A DNA stretch of 64,000 nucleotides from positions 124,001 through 188,000 of the forward strand of contig CANXME010002503.1 in NCBI GenBank assembly GCA_948144175.1, written 5' to 3'. The DNA is from Closterium sp. NIES-65 (lineage: Eukaryota > Streptophyta > Zygnematophyceae > Desmidiales > Closteriaceae). Within the stretch, counting starts at the first letter, position 1. The number at the start of each line of letters is the position of its first letter. Both the position numbers and the translations under genes were made by a program. This document shows positions 30,007 through 42,022 of the stretch, piece by piece. The notes under the pieces were generated by a model, which saw only the letters and a program-made list of their open reading frames with translations, had not been told where the DNA came from and did no database searches.

Positions 30007-31390
30007 GTTGAGTGAGAGATGAGTGGCGATTTGGCGATGGTAGCGCATGGCACTGGGGCGGCTTGCGCTCATACTAGAGTCGTAGGGGGATAGAGTAGAA
30101 TGCATTCATACACATGCCCGCGTCCGTCGTCCCCGCCTGCTAGCTCGCTGCCCTAGTGCTGTGTGCTACCATCGCCTCCCCTTTCACTACGTCACCGTGC
30201 CACATGCTTTCTATCTTATGCTTTTGTTTCCGTTACTCATTCGTTCTTGTTATCTCTGCCTCCTTGCATGCGTTTCTATACTTTCTTGCTTCTACTGACT
30301 ACTTGGCTTCCTTTCCCCCACTCGCTCCTCTTGCCCTCCTTTGCTCCACCCCTCTCGTCCAGTGCTATGGCAGCGTGGTGCGGAAAGGGAGGGCGGTGGG
30401 ATGACGCACGGCGGGCAGTCACAGCGGTGTGCTAGCCTCCTGGAAGCCTGACGCCACTGTCCTGCAAGCACCCCCATACGGCTAAGTCCTCTGCCCTAGC
30501 CATCCGTGCCGCTTCTGCTTCGTGTTTATTACTGCCCTGATTTGTTCAGCGTCTTTTCCTCACTGCATGTTTGAAAATACGAAATGAGAGACGTGAGACG
30601 AGCGTCAAACGTTGAGTGAGAGATGAGCGGCGATTTGGCGATGGTAGCGCATGGCACTGGGGCGGCTTGCGCTCATACTAGAGTCCTAGAGGGATAGAGT
30701 AGAATGCATTCATACACATGCCCGCGTCCGTCGTCCCAATTGCCTGCTAGCTCGCTGCCCTAGTGCTGTGTGCTACCATCGCCTCCCCTTTCACTGTGTC
30801 ACCATGCCACATGCTTTCTATCTTATGCTTTTGTTTCCGTTACTCATTCGTTCTTGTTATCTCTGCCTCCTTGCTTGCGTTTCTATACTTTCTTGCTTCT
30901 ATTGACTACTTGGCTTCCTTTCCCCCGCTTGCTCCTCTTGCCCTCCTTTGTTCCACCCCTCTCGTCCAGTGCTATGGCAGCGTGGTGCGGAAAGGGAGGG
31001 CGGTGGGATGACGCACGGCAGGCAGTCACAGCGGTGTGCGAGCCTCCTGGAAGCCTGATGCCACTGTCCTGCAAGCACCCCCATACCGCTAAGTTCCCTG
31101 CCCTAGCCATCCTTAACTCTTCTGCTTCGTGTTTATTACTGCCATGATTTGTTCAGCGTCTTTTCCTCACTGCATGTTTGAAAATACGAAATGAGAGACG
31201 TGAGACGAGCGTCAAACGTTGAGTGAGAGATGAGCGGCGATTTGGCGATGGTAGCGCATGGCACTGGGGCGGCTTGCTCTCATACTAGAGTCCTAGAGGG
31301 ATAGAGTAGAATGCATTCATACACATGCCCGCGTCCGTCGTCCCAATTGCCTGCTAGCTCGCTGCCCTAGTGCTGTGTGCTACCATCGCC
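30007..31390. repeat. About 605-bp tandem repeat, 2.3 copies
   Basis: Units start with GTTGAGTGAGAGATGAG at 30007, 30611 and 31218 (periods 604 and 607). The third is cut off near 31390. A more diverged unit end is visible at 29820-30006. Each unit contains a TCGTCCAG acceptor-like site before a short frame reading AMAAWCGKGGRWDDARRAV, so it may be a repeated exon plus intron of the gene downstream. Confidence 0.85.
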
Positions 31391-31739
31391 TCTCTGTTTT
31401 TACTGCATTCTGCAAAATTGTTTTCTCTTCTCTGTATTTTTGTTCTCCAGTTTTCCCTGCCTTGTTCATTTGTCGCTTGCAAATCCTTTTCCACTGCTGC
31501 TTTCCGTCCTTGGACTTACTTCGTGCATCCCGTGTCCATGTCCCTATCCCTATCCTCAACTCTATCGCTTGTTCCAGGCCAAGGGAGTGCGAGCAGCAAG
31601 GGGCGGCAGAGGCAGCCTCTGGAAAAAAGTACTGCTGAGAGGGGTGTTGCTTCGAGGGTGCTGCTGCAAGTGCATCCTTTGGGTCCAAGACGGGAGGAGC
31701 AGCGCCTTGGACCCATCTTCTCCACCCAACTTCTGAGAG

Positions 31740-33660
31740 GGGTGTTGCTGCGAGGGGTGCTGCTGCAAGTGCACCCATCTTCTCCACGCGCCTGCTGCCC
31801 TCCTCCCTCCGCCCCTCGTTCCTCCTCCAGCTGCTTCCCCAGGTGATAGCTTCCCAACCTTACACTTCACGAGCGAAGCTCCACTCGACAGTTTGCTCTC
31901 TCGTTTCTCACTCATGCTTTTGTCCAGATAAATCTGCTGTTGGCGAATTTTGCCTTTCATTCTCTAACTCACTCCCTTTCTCTGCCTCTTTCACCTGTCC
32001 CTCTGCGCTTCCCGTTCTTTTTTCTCAACAGCAAGAATGCAATGGGTTTAGGAAGGTGCGAGTGCTGCTGGTGATGCTACTGCTGGTGCTGATAGTGCTG
32101 GCAGTGCTGCTGATGGTGCTGGTCATGCAACACTGGCTGATGAAGCTCCCTCTGTCTGGCCTTACCTGTCTGGTGAGATCTCCCTCTGTCTGGCCTTTCC
32201 TCTCCACTACGGTTTCATCTTTCTTTCTGTTTATCTCCCCATGTGCTTCCTTTTCCTGTCTCTCTTTCACTTATATCCCCCCCGTCCAGTCAGCTTTGTA
32301 TGAATGCGCCTTCAACCTTCTCTCTTTCCAAATTTTCCTCCTTGTCACTGTTTCAGAACCTGTCTCCCTTCCACTAGGCGAGTACAGCAAGGTGAGACAG
32401 CTAAGGGGCGCTGAAGGGAACGCAATTGGAAGACACGATGTGGTGAGCTTAGTTCAGTACTGCTCGTCACTTAAGTCTCCCTTGTCAGAGGGAGCAACAG
32501 TCAAGTGGCATTCTCATGTTGCATGCTCAGATCCCCTCGCCTAGCCAGCCCTCTCTCTTTCTTATTTGAACGTCATCGATGCTCCTCTCATGCCGTCCCT
32601 CATCTCCTCGAAGCTCTATGCTCCGACCACTTTTGCTTCCTTCCCCTCCGTTTCTTCCTTCCCCTCCGCTTCTTCACACCACTTTCTCTCCTCTCATACC
32701 CTCTGACGAACATGCACGGCAATGGTGGCATGGGATGGACTACAGACGAGGTCAAGTCAATCGGGCCGTCTCCTTATGGTATTTCTGCTCACTCAACCCT
32801 CTTCTCCTCTGCCTCCAACTTTTCTTTGTCGGCCTCTCTCTTGCATCTCCTCTCCCTTTTTGACCTTCAGATGCCTTATTTCTCGGTTCTTCCTCTCCTC
32901 TTTGTTCACATGCCTTTTTCCCTCGTGTGTCCTCTTTCAGGTCTGATCAGTGGGTGGAGCTACATTCTGGCAGCAGCAGTGGAGCACGAGTGTGCACAAG
33001 AATAGCACATGCTTTGAGGACTTCACTTATGGTGAGTTTCTGCACCCACCCTTTTTCTTCTGCACCACTCTTGCATGACGCACCAATACCCCTTCCATCC
33101 CCACACTTCCTGTCCATGACTCACAGTCCTTTGCATTCATACCATTTTCTCTCTGTGCCCGGCAAAACAATTTCGCTGTGACTGATTGGTTAACAGAATG
33201 GAACCACAAGCTTCTCCTTACCCTTCCACATGCTCAATCTTCTCTCTCGCTGCTTCATTAATCATGTGCCCTTCTCTCTCGTGCTGCTTAGTTTCTCATG
33301 CTTCTCTCTCTCTCGCTGCTTCTGTTTGGCTGTGTTGCTTTGCTGACATGACAGGATCTTACGAGCGAGGTGGGGATTGCGATTCCTTGCGGGGAGAGGC
33401 CAGCTGGTGACGAGCTGATCGGTGTCTGTGAAGGTGAGCATCAAACAACCAAGCACAGACTGAGCTCCAGAAACAGCATGTCGATTCATATTTTATCATG
33501 TACCCGAATGAGACAACACCTATCGTTTCATGTCATACCTGATTCTACAATGTCATATCGTTTCATTGTCTCCTCCTCTCGTCTGCTTTCAGTACAGCCG
33601 AAGCAGCTCCAATTGGAAGTCAAGACAGATGAAGAAGAAGATGAAGACCACATATGCTAG
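31740..33660 (+). CDS. Unrecognised multi-exon gene, 3' part (5' end not placed)
   Basis: Exons I can chain in phase: about 31740-31840 (ends LLPSSLRPSFLLQLLPQ), 32052-32172 (Ala/Gly/Asp-rich, ends LADEAPSVWPYLS), 32357-32442 (PVSLPLGEYSKVRQL; an earlier donor at 32391 is possible), an exon ending 32778 (HARQWWHGMDYRRGQVNRAV; its acceptor is unclear), 32941-33031 (SDQWVELHSGSSSGARVCTR), 33355-33433 (DLTSEVGIAIPCGERPAGDE), 33593-33660 (VQPKQLQLEVKTDEEEDEDH then stop). The acidic tail is the clearest trait. I recognise no family and assign no function. The consistent phases and pyrimidine-rich acceptors argue that it is a real gene; the first exons may lie in or before the 605-bp repeats. Confidence 0.5.
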
Positions 33661-34921
33661 AGCTGCAGCGGATAGGATAGGAAAGGTTATCTAGATTAGT
33701 AACACTCTCAGGTATGGTACCCCCCCCCCCTCTCCCCCTGCGTAGCACCCCCCCCACACCTCTCTTCCCCTGTCCCTTCCCGACCCCCTCCCCCTCTGCC
33801 TCAAATTGCCCCTCCGCGTGCCTCCCCCTGCAACCCACCTCCTCGTGCGACCTCCCTCCCCATGGGACCCACCCACCTCAGCAACCACAGGGCCTAGCGA
33901 CAGGGCTAACCACAGGGCTAACCACAGGGCTAACTACAGGGCTAACTACAGGGCTACCGTAACTACAGGGCTAACTACGGGGCTAACCACAGGGCTAATT
34001 ACAGGGCTAACTACAGGGCTTACCACAGGGCTGATCACAGGGTTAACCACAAGGCTAATCACAGGGCTGACCACAGGTCTAAGCACAAGGCTAATCATGG
34101 GGCCGACCACAGGACTTGTGCCTCGTGGCAGACTAATCACAGAGCCTTTGGGTCGAAGCATTCTAACAGGATACATTGAAACACTACTCACAAAGCTTAG
34201 GCACACACAAATCACAGGACTTATGCCCCTGGCACAGAAGTCACAGAGCTTGTGCCTTGGAGCGCACAAATTACAGGCCTGTTCGTGGAAACACACCATT
34301 TAGTTACAGTGATTGCGTGCGCACAACCGCTACAAACAGAGCTTGAACAACATGCCACCCTTGTTACGGTGCATGCTATGCTAGTGCATAAAAATCACGT
34401 TTCTTGACAACCTTCCAATAACGCCCATCAACTGACACTGGTAATGGCATACAACAGTAGGGCATCATAAAGTTCTAGCTTGTGCAAACTCTGATTGCCT
34501 TTCCTTGCGGAGCTAGGAATGCCAGCAGAGCAGGTCACTTTGCATGATTCATAACATGGTACAATGCTTACCACAGTTGCTTCAGCAACGTGTACAAGGT
34601 ACGGTAGTTCGCAAGAGGAAACTGTGCAGGTGTAGGTGATGGTTAATATCGTACCGTATTAATGTTACAAAATCTAGAACATTGATGCTTTCAAGTCAGC
34701 TGTCAAAATATTTCCAACAAACTACTGAAAATGGTACTATGGGCATATATTGTGCCATGTACTGAAATTCCTGAGACAAAAACATTTGATCAATTTATGG
34801 TCAATAAGTACCGTAACAAGTGCTGCTAGTTTGCGCACACGCAGGCTGCTTATACAGTTACGGAAGGGAAACCAAAGCATCCTTGGGCCTTCAAACTCAC
34901 TGTAACCCCTTCACTCCCACT
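33661..34921. repeat. Convergent intergenic region with 12-bp minisatellite
   Basis: 33890-34110 holds about 17 copies of ACAGGGCTAACC-like units, decaying towards 34300. The rest (34300-34921) is A/T-richer unique sequence without a recognisable gene. It lies between the 3' ends of the unrecognised gene (+) and CPSF30-L (-). Confidence 0.75.
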
Positions 34922-37900
34922 CTACCCCCTTCTCATTCTCGGATCCCTTCTCTCTGCCACACTCCCCTTCTCACTCCTCCCTCCTGCTCTCCTCTCCCCT
35001 TCCACCCCTCCCCTTCCCTCCGCCTCTCCATCCATAACCCTCTTTCTCACTCCTATCCCCCTCTCACCATCACCTCCCACTCCTCCGCTGCTTTGGCCTG
35101 AGCCAAAGCTCCGACGCTGGTCATTTGGACCTGCTCTAGCCGAACCTCGCCCCGAACCTCCGCCCGAGGTTGCACCTCGGCCACCAGAAGCACCTGCGTT
35201 CCTAGCAATCCTCGGATCATTGCTCTTAATGTTACCACCCACAGGGTTACCACCAGAATTCATGGCTCGCTGTCCTTCTCCCACACCCGCTTTTCCTCTG
35301 GTTCCCCCACTTGTCCCTTCTAGCTCTCCCACCCCTCGCCCTCCTCCTCCTCTTCCGCCTCCTCCTCCTGTTCCGGTTCCCTCTCTTCCTCTCGACACCT
35401 GTGTCCCTACTTGACCCCCACTCCTCTTCCCTCCTTTCTCCTCCTTTTCCTCTTCGCTCTCCTCATCATCCTCATCAGAATCATCATCTTCATCATCAGA
35501 ATCATCCTCATCATCGTCGTCATCATCTGAATCCTCCTCTTCCTCCTCCTCTTCTTTCTTCTGGCTCGCTCGTTTGTTCCCTGCCTGACGTGTGCCTGTA
35601 TTTCCCCCATTACCCCCATTACCCCCACTTCCTCCCCCACCGCCACCATCACCCATATGCATGCCCATGCCATACCCATTTGAACCCATACCAACAGCCC
35701 CACCACCCATATTCATGCCCATACCCATACCGCCCATACCCCCCATTCCACCCATACCCCCCATATCCCCCATCCCCATTCCTCCCATTCCCATGCCCAT
35801 GTGCATGCCCATTCCGCCCATCCCACCCATCCCTCCGCCCATCCCTCCGCCCATCCCTCCGCCCATCCCTGCCCCCATCCCTCCGCCCATCCCTCCGCCC
35901 ATGCCCCCCCGCCCCTGCGCCTGAGCTTGCTGCTCCATCAGTCTCTTCTTCTCTGCTTCCCGTGCCGTGGCCTGGAGGGGGGGGGGAGAAGAGGGCGAAT
36001 GGTGGAGAAGGGGAGAGAGAGGGCGTCAACACAACAAGAGGCATACCAGCAAGGCACTGCCTGAGCTTGCTGCTCCATCAGCCTCTTCTTCTCTGCTTCC
36101 CGTGCCGTGGCCTGGAGGGGGGGGGGAGAAGAGGGCGAATGGTGGAGAAGGGGAGAGAGAGGGCGTCAACACAACAAGAGGCATACCAGCAAGGCACTGC
36201 CTGAGCTTGCTGCTCCATCAGCCTCTTCTTCTCTGCTTCCCGTGCCGTGGCCTGGGGTGGGGGGGGGGAGAGAAGTGGGGGAGCGAGGGGAGGGCGAAAA
36301 AAGAGTAACTTTGAGGGGTGAGAGGGCGGGTGAGAGGCAGAGGACGGCTGAGAGGAGGGGTAAAAAAAGAGGCAGAAGAAAGGGGACAGAGAGCGCCCAG
36401 CAGCATACCAGCAAAGGAGCGTCTGGCTCGCGGTACAGCAGTGCAGTCAGCTGCTCGCCTGCTGATGGCTCCACCTCCTGGCAGTCCCGGCTGATCTTCA
36501 CGGGCTGGTTGTCGTTGTACTGGTTGCGCAGGTGGCGTGTCTTGTTGAACGAGAGCTCGCAGAGCTGGTACGTGGAGGGGAAAGTGGGGGAAATGACGCA
36601 GAGAGCAGAGGAGTAACAGGGGATGGAGAAACAGCCCTATCAAGATTTGATCGTCGCTGCACTGTTTGCGCAGATGGCGTGTGGCCTCCTTTGTGCTTAC
36701 TCAGTGCACCCCAATTTCCCCTCTCTCTCCCTCCTCACCCCATCGAATGCGGAAGTTCTACCCATAGTTGCCTCCGCTGAGCATACTCAGTGTAACCCCC
36801 ATTACACTCTCCCCTCTTCAATCTCCTCCCCTCCCCTCTCCCCTCCCCCCCTCACCTTAAGCCATCGGATACGAAAGTTTTGACCATAGCTGCCCATCCT
36901 CTGAGCATACTTCCACGGCCCTCCCCCCACCACGGCCCCTATGCGTGACATCATTAGAGCACAGCCCTGCACGCATGGAAGAAAGAGTGTGGGGAGGGGA
37001 GGGAGAGTGAGGAGTGTGGAAAGGGGAGTGAGAATAGGCCCTAGGCGAGACGACATACTCGATCTTCAACGGTCCTCCCCCCACCACCGCTCATATGCGC
37101 GACATCATCAATACACAGCCCTGCACGTGTGGAAAAGAGGGTGTGGGTAGGGGAGTGAGAGAGTGAGGGTGAGGAGTGTGGAGGGGGGTGAGAGTGAGGG
37201 TGAGGAGTGTGGAGGGGGGTGAGAGTGAGCACTAGAAGGCCAAGAAAACGTTGTCACACTACTCGTCGTACTCCGCATTCAGCTTTAACCAGCTCTGCAC
37301 CCCCTAGCCCTCCCCACCTGCAAGTGCCACCTGTGCTGTGCTTTGTCCTCTCACCTGGAAGTGCCTCGTCTCATTCACGGAGAAGATCAGAATAACGCTG
37401 TCACACGACTCGTACGCCTCGTTCAGCTTCCCCTCGTTGTTGCGGTGCGTCGCCCACATACCCCTCTGTGCTGACAGCTCCAGATTTTCCAGATTATTGC
37501 TCTTCACTATGAAGTACCTGCAGGGGTAGGGGTGGGAAGGAGGGTGGAGAGGGAGGGAGGGGAAGGGGGAGGTTGTTGGAGGGGCTACTGGTTCAGTCGC
37601 CCACATGCCCCTCTGCGCCGACAGCTCTAGATTCTCCACATTGTTGCTCTTCACTATGAAGTACCTGAAAGGGGGGAAATTGCAAAACATGTCTAAGAAC
37701 CACCAAGGCAGAAAGCATCACCGAGACAAAGAAAGCACCCCCAAGGTGGGCGTTCCCTCCCTCTCTCCCCTCCCACACACACACCTGGTTGTGAGACATA
37801 TCAAAACCAATATTTTTATCACAACACCCCCAAGTGGGTGCACTGCTCCCACACACACACCTGGTTGTGAGACATATCAAAACCAATATTTTTATCACAA

Positions 37901-40900
37901 CACCCCCAAGTGGGTGCACTGCTCCCACACACACACCTGGTTGTGAGACATATCAAAACCAATATTTTTATCACAACACCCCCAAGTGGGTGCACTGCTC
38001 CCACACACACACCTGGTTGTGAGACATATCAAAACCAGTATTTTTATCACAACACCCCCAAGTGGGTGCACTGCTCCCACACACACACCTGGTTGTGAGA
38101 CATATCAAAACCAATATTTTTATCACAACACCCCCAAGTGGGTGCACTGCTCCCACACACACACCTGGTTGTGAGACATATCAAAACCAATATTTTTATC
38201 ACAACACCCCCAAGTGGGTGCACTGCTCCCACACACACACCTGGTTGTGAGACATATCAAAACCAATATTTTTATCACAACACCCCCAAGTGGGTGCACT
38301 GCTCCCACACACACACCTGGTTGTGAGACATATCAAAACCAATATTTTTATCACAACACCCCCAAGTGGGTGCACTGCTCCCACACACACACCTGGTTGT
38401 GAGACATATCAAAACCAATATTTTTATCACAACACCCCCAAGTGGGTGCACTGCTCCCACACACACACCTGGTTGTGAGACATATCAAAACCAATATTTT
38501 TATCACAACACCCCCAAGTGGGTGCACTGCTCCCACACACACACCTGGTTCTGCCCCCGGTGGCGGGAAAATGGCGAGGCCCATGGGCGGAGAGGGCGCC
38601 ATCGATGCAACGCCTGCTGCTGAGTAGCTGACATATTTGTCACTTAACACACACACAACACAACCACACACCAGCACACGCATGCAACGACACACGCACC
38701 TGGTTGTGCCGGGTGGTGGCGGGATGGCGAGACTCATGGGCGGAGATGGCGCCATTGCTGCTCCCATGCCTGCTGCTGACGCATCCCCCATCATCATCCC
38801 CCCTTCCCCGTGCATCCCTCCTGCTCCCCCGCCCATCCCCACTCCCCCCATCCCTCCCCCCATCCCTCCCCCTCCCCCCATCCCTCCTCCTGATTGACCC
38901 CCCATCCCTTGCTGTTGCTGCATATGCCCCTGATTTGGAGCATTTGCCTGATTTGGAACGTTTGCCTGATTTAGCATGTGCGCCGGCCCGCCTCCGCCCC
39001 CAAATCCTCCTCCACCACCATCACCACCACCACCCCCACCAGTAGCAGCAGCAGCACCACCTTCAGCAGTCCCCATACCGCCCATCCCACCCCCTGATTC
39101 TGCCCCGTCCCTTCCGTTCCCCACCCCATTGGCAACATCTCCCCCTCCCCCTCCCCCTCCCCCTCCGCCTCCGCCTCCGCCTCCCCCTCCCGCTGTGGGT
39201 GCGCCCTCTGCTCCCCCTTCGCCCGTGGTTCTACTCACCCCTTGCATCCCTCCTCCCCCTTGCTGCTGCTGTCCCCCCTGCTGCGCCTGCCCCCCCTGCC
39301 CCCCTTGCTGCCCCTGCTGCTGCCCTGTTTGCTGCGCTTGCTGATTCACAACTGAACCCCCTGCCCCTCCGCCCGCCCCCATTCCCCCTCCGCTTTGCCC
39401 CATTCCCCCTCCGCTTTGCCCCATTCCCCCTCCGCCTGGCCCCATCCCCCCTCCGCCTGCGCCCATCCCCCCAGCAGGCCCTGCTCCCCCGCCTGCTTGC
39501 CCCATGTGCCCCCCTTGCCCCATCTCCCCTCCTCCCCCCATTCCCCCTCCCCCGCCTCCGCCCATACCCCCACCTGCTCCTCCCCCAGACCCCATATTCC
39601 CCCCTGGTCCCATTCCCCCTTGCCCCATGCCTTGCCCCATGCCTCCCCCCATGCCTCCCGCTACCCCCATCCCCCCTCCGCCATGTGCGCCCATCCCCCC
39701 GCCCCCCTGCTGCTCCACCCCCCCAGGTCCAGAAAAGAACCGCACAGGCTTGTTGCCTCCGCCCATTGACCCCCCATTCCCCATCCCCATTCCCCCCATG
39801 CCTCCTCCCATGCCTCCCCCCATGCCTCCGCCCATGCCTCCCCCCATGCCCCCTCCCCCGCCCCCCATCCCCCCCGCGAAGTGGAAGGGCGGGCGCTGCT
39901 GCAGCTGCAGCTGAAACTTTTCAGCTAGGGCCTCCACAGGAGGGGGCGGGCCGGGCAGCTTTAAATGTCTGTAGCGGCAATCCGGGCCGTTCGGGCAGAA
40001 TCCAAGCTTGTACCTGGGGCGGGGGACGGGTAAGGGGAAGGGGAGGGGGGAGCGCGGGAGGGGGTGGACTATGGGTGACAGGGATGAATGGTAAAGGATA
40101 TTGTTAACAGCACAGAACACTGGATCACAATTTCGGTCAAATGAGCATATAACAAGAAGCAATTGAGGGCGCATGCAAGATGAGGCTATGAGCAGGGTAG
40201 AACAGGCAGGGCCTGTAAGGGGAAGCCAACTTGCTTGCAATGGAAACCGCAAGCAGAATTAGGATATGCACGAGAGGAAATGCAGGAATATTAACGATTC
40301 AATGCACGCAATCATTTGCACTGAATAGCCATGTGTGCGCCAAAGGCACGGGCAGAACAGTCTGAAAAGATTCTGGCTGAAACGGACAGGAGGTGCAAAA
40401 GGAATGATTTTATTATTACCAGGAAGGAATATTGACAACAAATAATAGATGCATACGTTACAAAGAATCAATCGCAACAATCCCAACTCCTGCCTCGTCT
40501 GAACAGAAGCAGAGAGCACACACATATGGCCTAAATCCCGCGGATACCCTAAGCTGGTGCGCACCACAACATATATACAGAGATCTGAAAAGGCAAGACA
40601 ACAGTCACAACCGTCGAAATCATCACGGATACTGCTGAGTTTACTGAAGCACCTTCACAACAGGCGCAATTGATCGTCATTTAACAAGTAAACCGTAACG
40701 TACATGTTACACTCCTTGACGTCTTCGTTGGTGTGTTTGTACACGCAGTCAAGCTCCCTGCACTCGCCCCACCGCGCAAAGTACCGGCAAACCGGCATGC
40801 GGCTCTTGTCGTACTGATGCAGAAACCCGCAGTCGTTGCCCTTCATGCACAGCCCGCGCAGCCAGTGCCGGCAAACGGTCTGCCGGTAATTCCGCCGGAA

Positions 40901-40965
40901 ACCGGCAGGCGGCGGGCCTCCCCCGTGCCCCCCTCCCATGTCGTGTGCCTGCTGCTGATGTGGCG

Positions 40966-40996
<31 letters not shown>

Positions 40997-41278
40997 ATGC
41001 TGCTGACTTTGCGGGAATTGATGGTGTTGCTGCTGCTGCTGGTACGGGGGTTGCGGGTGCTGCGACGAACCCCCGCCGAACCCATCGGCCCGCGCGCCGA
41101 AATTGCCGCCGCCCGCTCCGCCGGCTGCGCCCGGGCCGGCGCTCGGCTCCGCGGATGCCGCCGCGCCGGGCGCGGAGGCGGGGACAGCGGTGCTGAAGGC
41201 GGGCGCGGACGGCGGAAGCGGGCCGGGGCCGAGCGTCTGCTCGAAGTCGAAATCCTCGAGAGCATCGTAGTCGTCCAT
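34922..41278 (-). CDS. CPSF30: CPSF30-L: polyadenylation factor with CCCH zinc fingers and YTH m6A-reader domain
   Basis: Six exons (high to low): 41278-40704, 40013-38700, 37517-37355, 36966-36856, 36564-36409, 35971-34922; phases agree, 1,122 residues. Three CCCH fingers: CRHWLRGLCMKGNDCGFLH, CRYFARWGECRELDCVYKH, and the third split by intron 1 (…ECNM/YKLGFCPNGPDCRYRH). YTH domain starts RYFIVKSNNLENLELS, with WAT and ILIFSVNETRHFQ, and continues SRIGAVVGGGPWK, QNFRIRWLKLCELSF, PVKISRDCQEVEPSAGEQL. This matches the plant long isoform, which reads m6A and directs poly(A)-site choice in the nucleus. It is far longer than the ~630-residue Arabidopsis protein because about 380 Gly/Met/Gln-rich residues separate fingers and YTH, and the C-terminus adds an Asp/Glu-rich block and Gly/Met repeats. 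Confidence 0.95.
35972..36260 (-). repeat. 140-bp tandem units: two extra copies of the CPSF30-L exon 6 start
   Basis: The start of exon 6 (ATAREAEKKRLMEQQAQA) with its G-rich/CAG acceptor side is repeated at about 36050-36113 and 36190-36255, period 140 bp. Each copy then runs into CCTTGCTGGTATGCC, which resembles the donor of exon 5. Confidence 0.85.
36640..36795 (-). repeat. Decayed copies of CPSF30-L exon 5 and exon 4 edges
   Basis: About 36650-36680 resembles part of exon 5. About 36742-36790 repeats the second half of exon 4 (GSYGQNF region) at reduced identity. Confidence 0.6.
37050..37120 (-). repeat. Pseudo-exon copy of CPSF30-L exon 4 start
   Basis: Keeps the acceptor GTGCAG and a frame like GCVLMMSRI, but has an in-frame stop and no matching continuation. 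The real exon starts at 36966 with GCALMMSRIG. Confidence 0.75.
37585..37668 (-). repeat. Extra copy of the YTH-domain exon start
   Basis: Acceptor CTTTCAG plus YFIVKSNNVENLELSAQRGM, one residue different from the real exon 3 (37517-37355), followed by unrelated sequence and no obvious donor. Confidence 0.85.
37784..38550. repeat. 76-bp satellite, ten copies, containing the CPSF30-L exon 2 donor
   Basis: Period exactly 76 between CCTGGTT positions 37784 and 38544. On the minus strand each unit has CACAACCAG followed by GTGTGTGTG, the end of exon 2 and a 5' splice site. One intermediate copy at 38550-38610 still encodes APSPPMGLAIFPPPG, against APSPPMSLAIPPPPG at the real exon end (38700). 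Confidence 0.93.
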
Positions 41279-42022
41279 TGCGACGCGTGGCGGAGATCGA
41301 TGGTGATTACGAGGCCCAGCGGATTGAGACGATAACGAACACGGGGCTCTGATGATTCAGCGACGGAATCAGCGAGTTATCGGCGCGAATCGGTGTGGTG
41401 AAGCGAGGCCCTGAAACGTAACTAAGCGAGACTTCTCAGCCCGAGTCAAGCAACGTCAGCAGAGACACAGCGCTACGCCGTTCGCTCGCGTGCGGCACGG
41501 GATGCGGGCGACTGACCGCGCCGCAACAACGCGGGCGATCCCTGTGCTTCGAGCCTTCCTGGTATCAGCGAATCGAAACCCTAAAATCCGATCACTCTCC
41601 GCCCGCCACCAGCGATTCCCGCCAAAACGATCCGTTCCATAAGATGTTTCCGCCACTACGTCCCTCGTTACAGGCTGCGCTCAAGGCAATAATACATCTG
41701 ATCGAGCTGCCTGCTACTAGTCGTCAGAACCACTACAGCTTGCAGATTTCCGACCCGAGTGCAGCAGGGACCGCCATAGCCAGAAGCGTGCAACGGAGTT
41801 CCATTCCAAGATGTGCTTCTGAAAATGGCTGACAGGGAAGCGAAGCATTTCTACAACCAGGAAGCAACCAGACGAGGGCATGCTTATACAGCGCCTCGTT
41901 TACGTGGACACTCAGCTGAAACTTGACAAATTAGTTCTGCACAGCTGCATATAACAATTAAGGTATTGCATTGCTTCGCACAATTTTGATCAATCGTAGC
42001 ACAGACCAACATACAACAAATG
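41279..42022. promoter_or_regulatory. CPSF30-L upstream / ELP5 downstream region
   Basis: Unique sequence between two genes on the same strand. It should contain the CPSF30-L promoter and the ELP5 3' UTR. I see no clear motif or further gene. Confidence 0.4.

Noticed and set aside
30360-31060. Pentatricopeptide-like motif WCGKGGRWDDARRAV in the 605-bp repeats
   Set aside because: Only one short stretch without the rest of a PPR unit; kept only as a possible repeated exon.
35311-36204. Plus-strand frame of 297 codons (Pro/His-rich)
   Set aside because: It is an antisense shadow of CPSF30-L exon 6 and its acidic and Gly/Met repeats.
39199-40107. Plus-strand Pro/Leu-rich frames of 120-300 codons
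   Set aside because: They are antisense shadows of the Gly-rich exon 2 of CPSF30-L.
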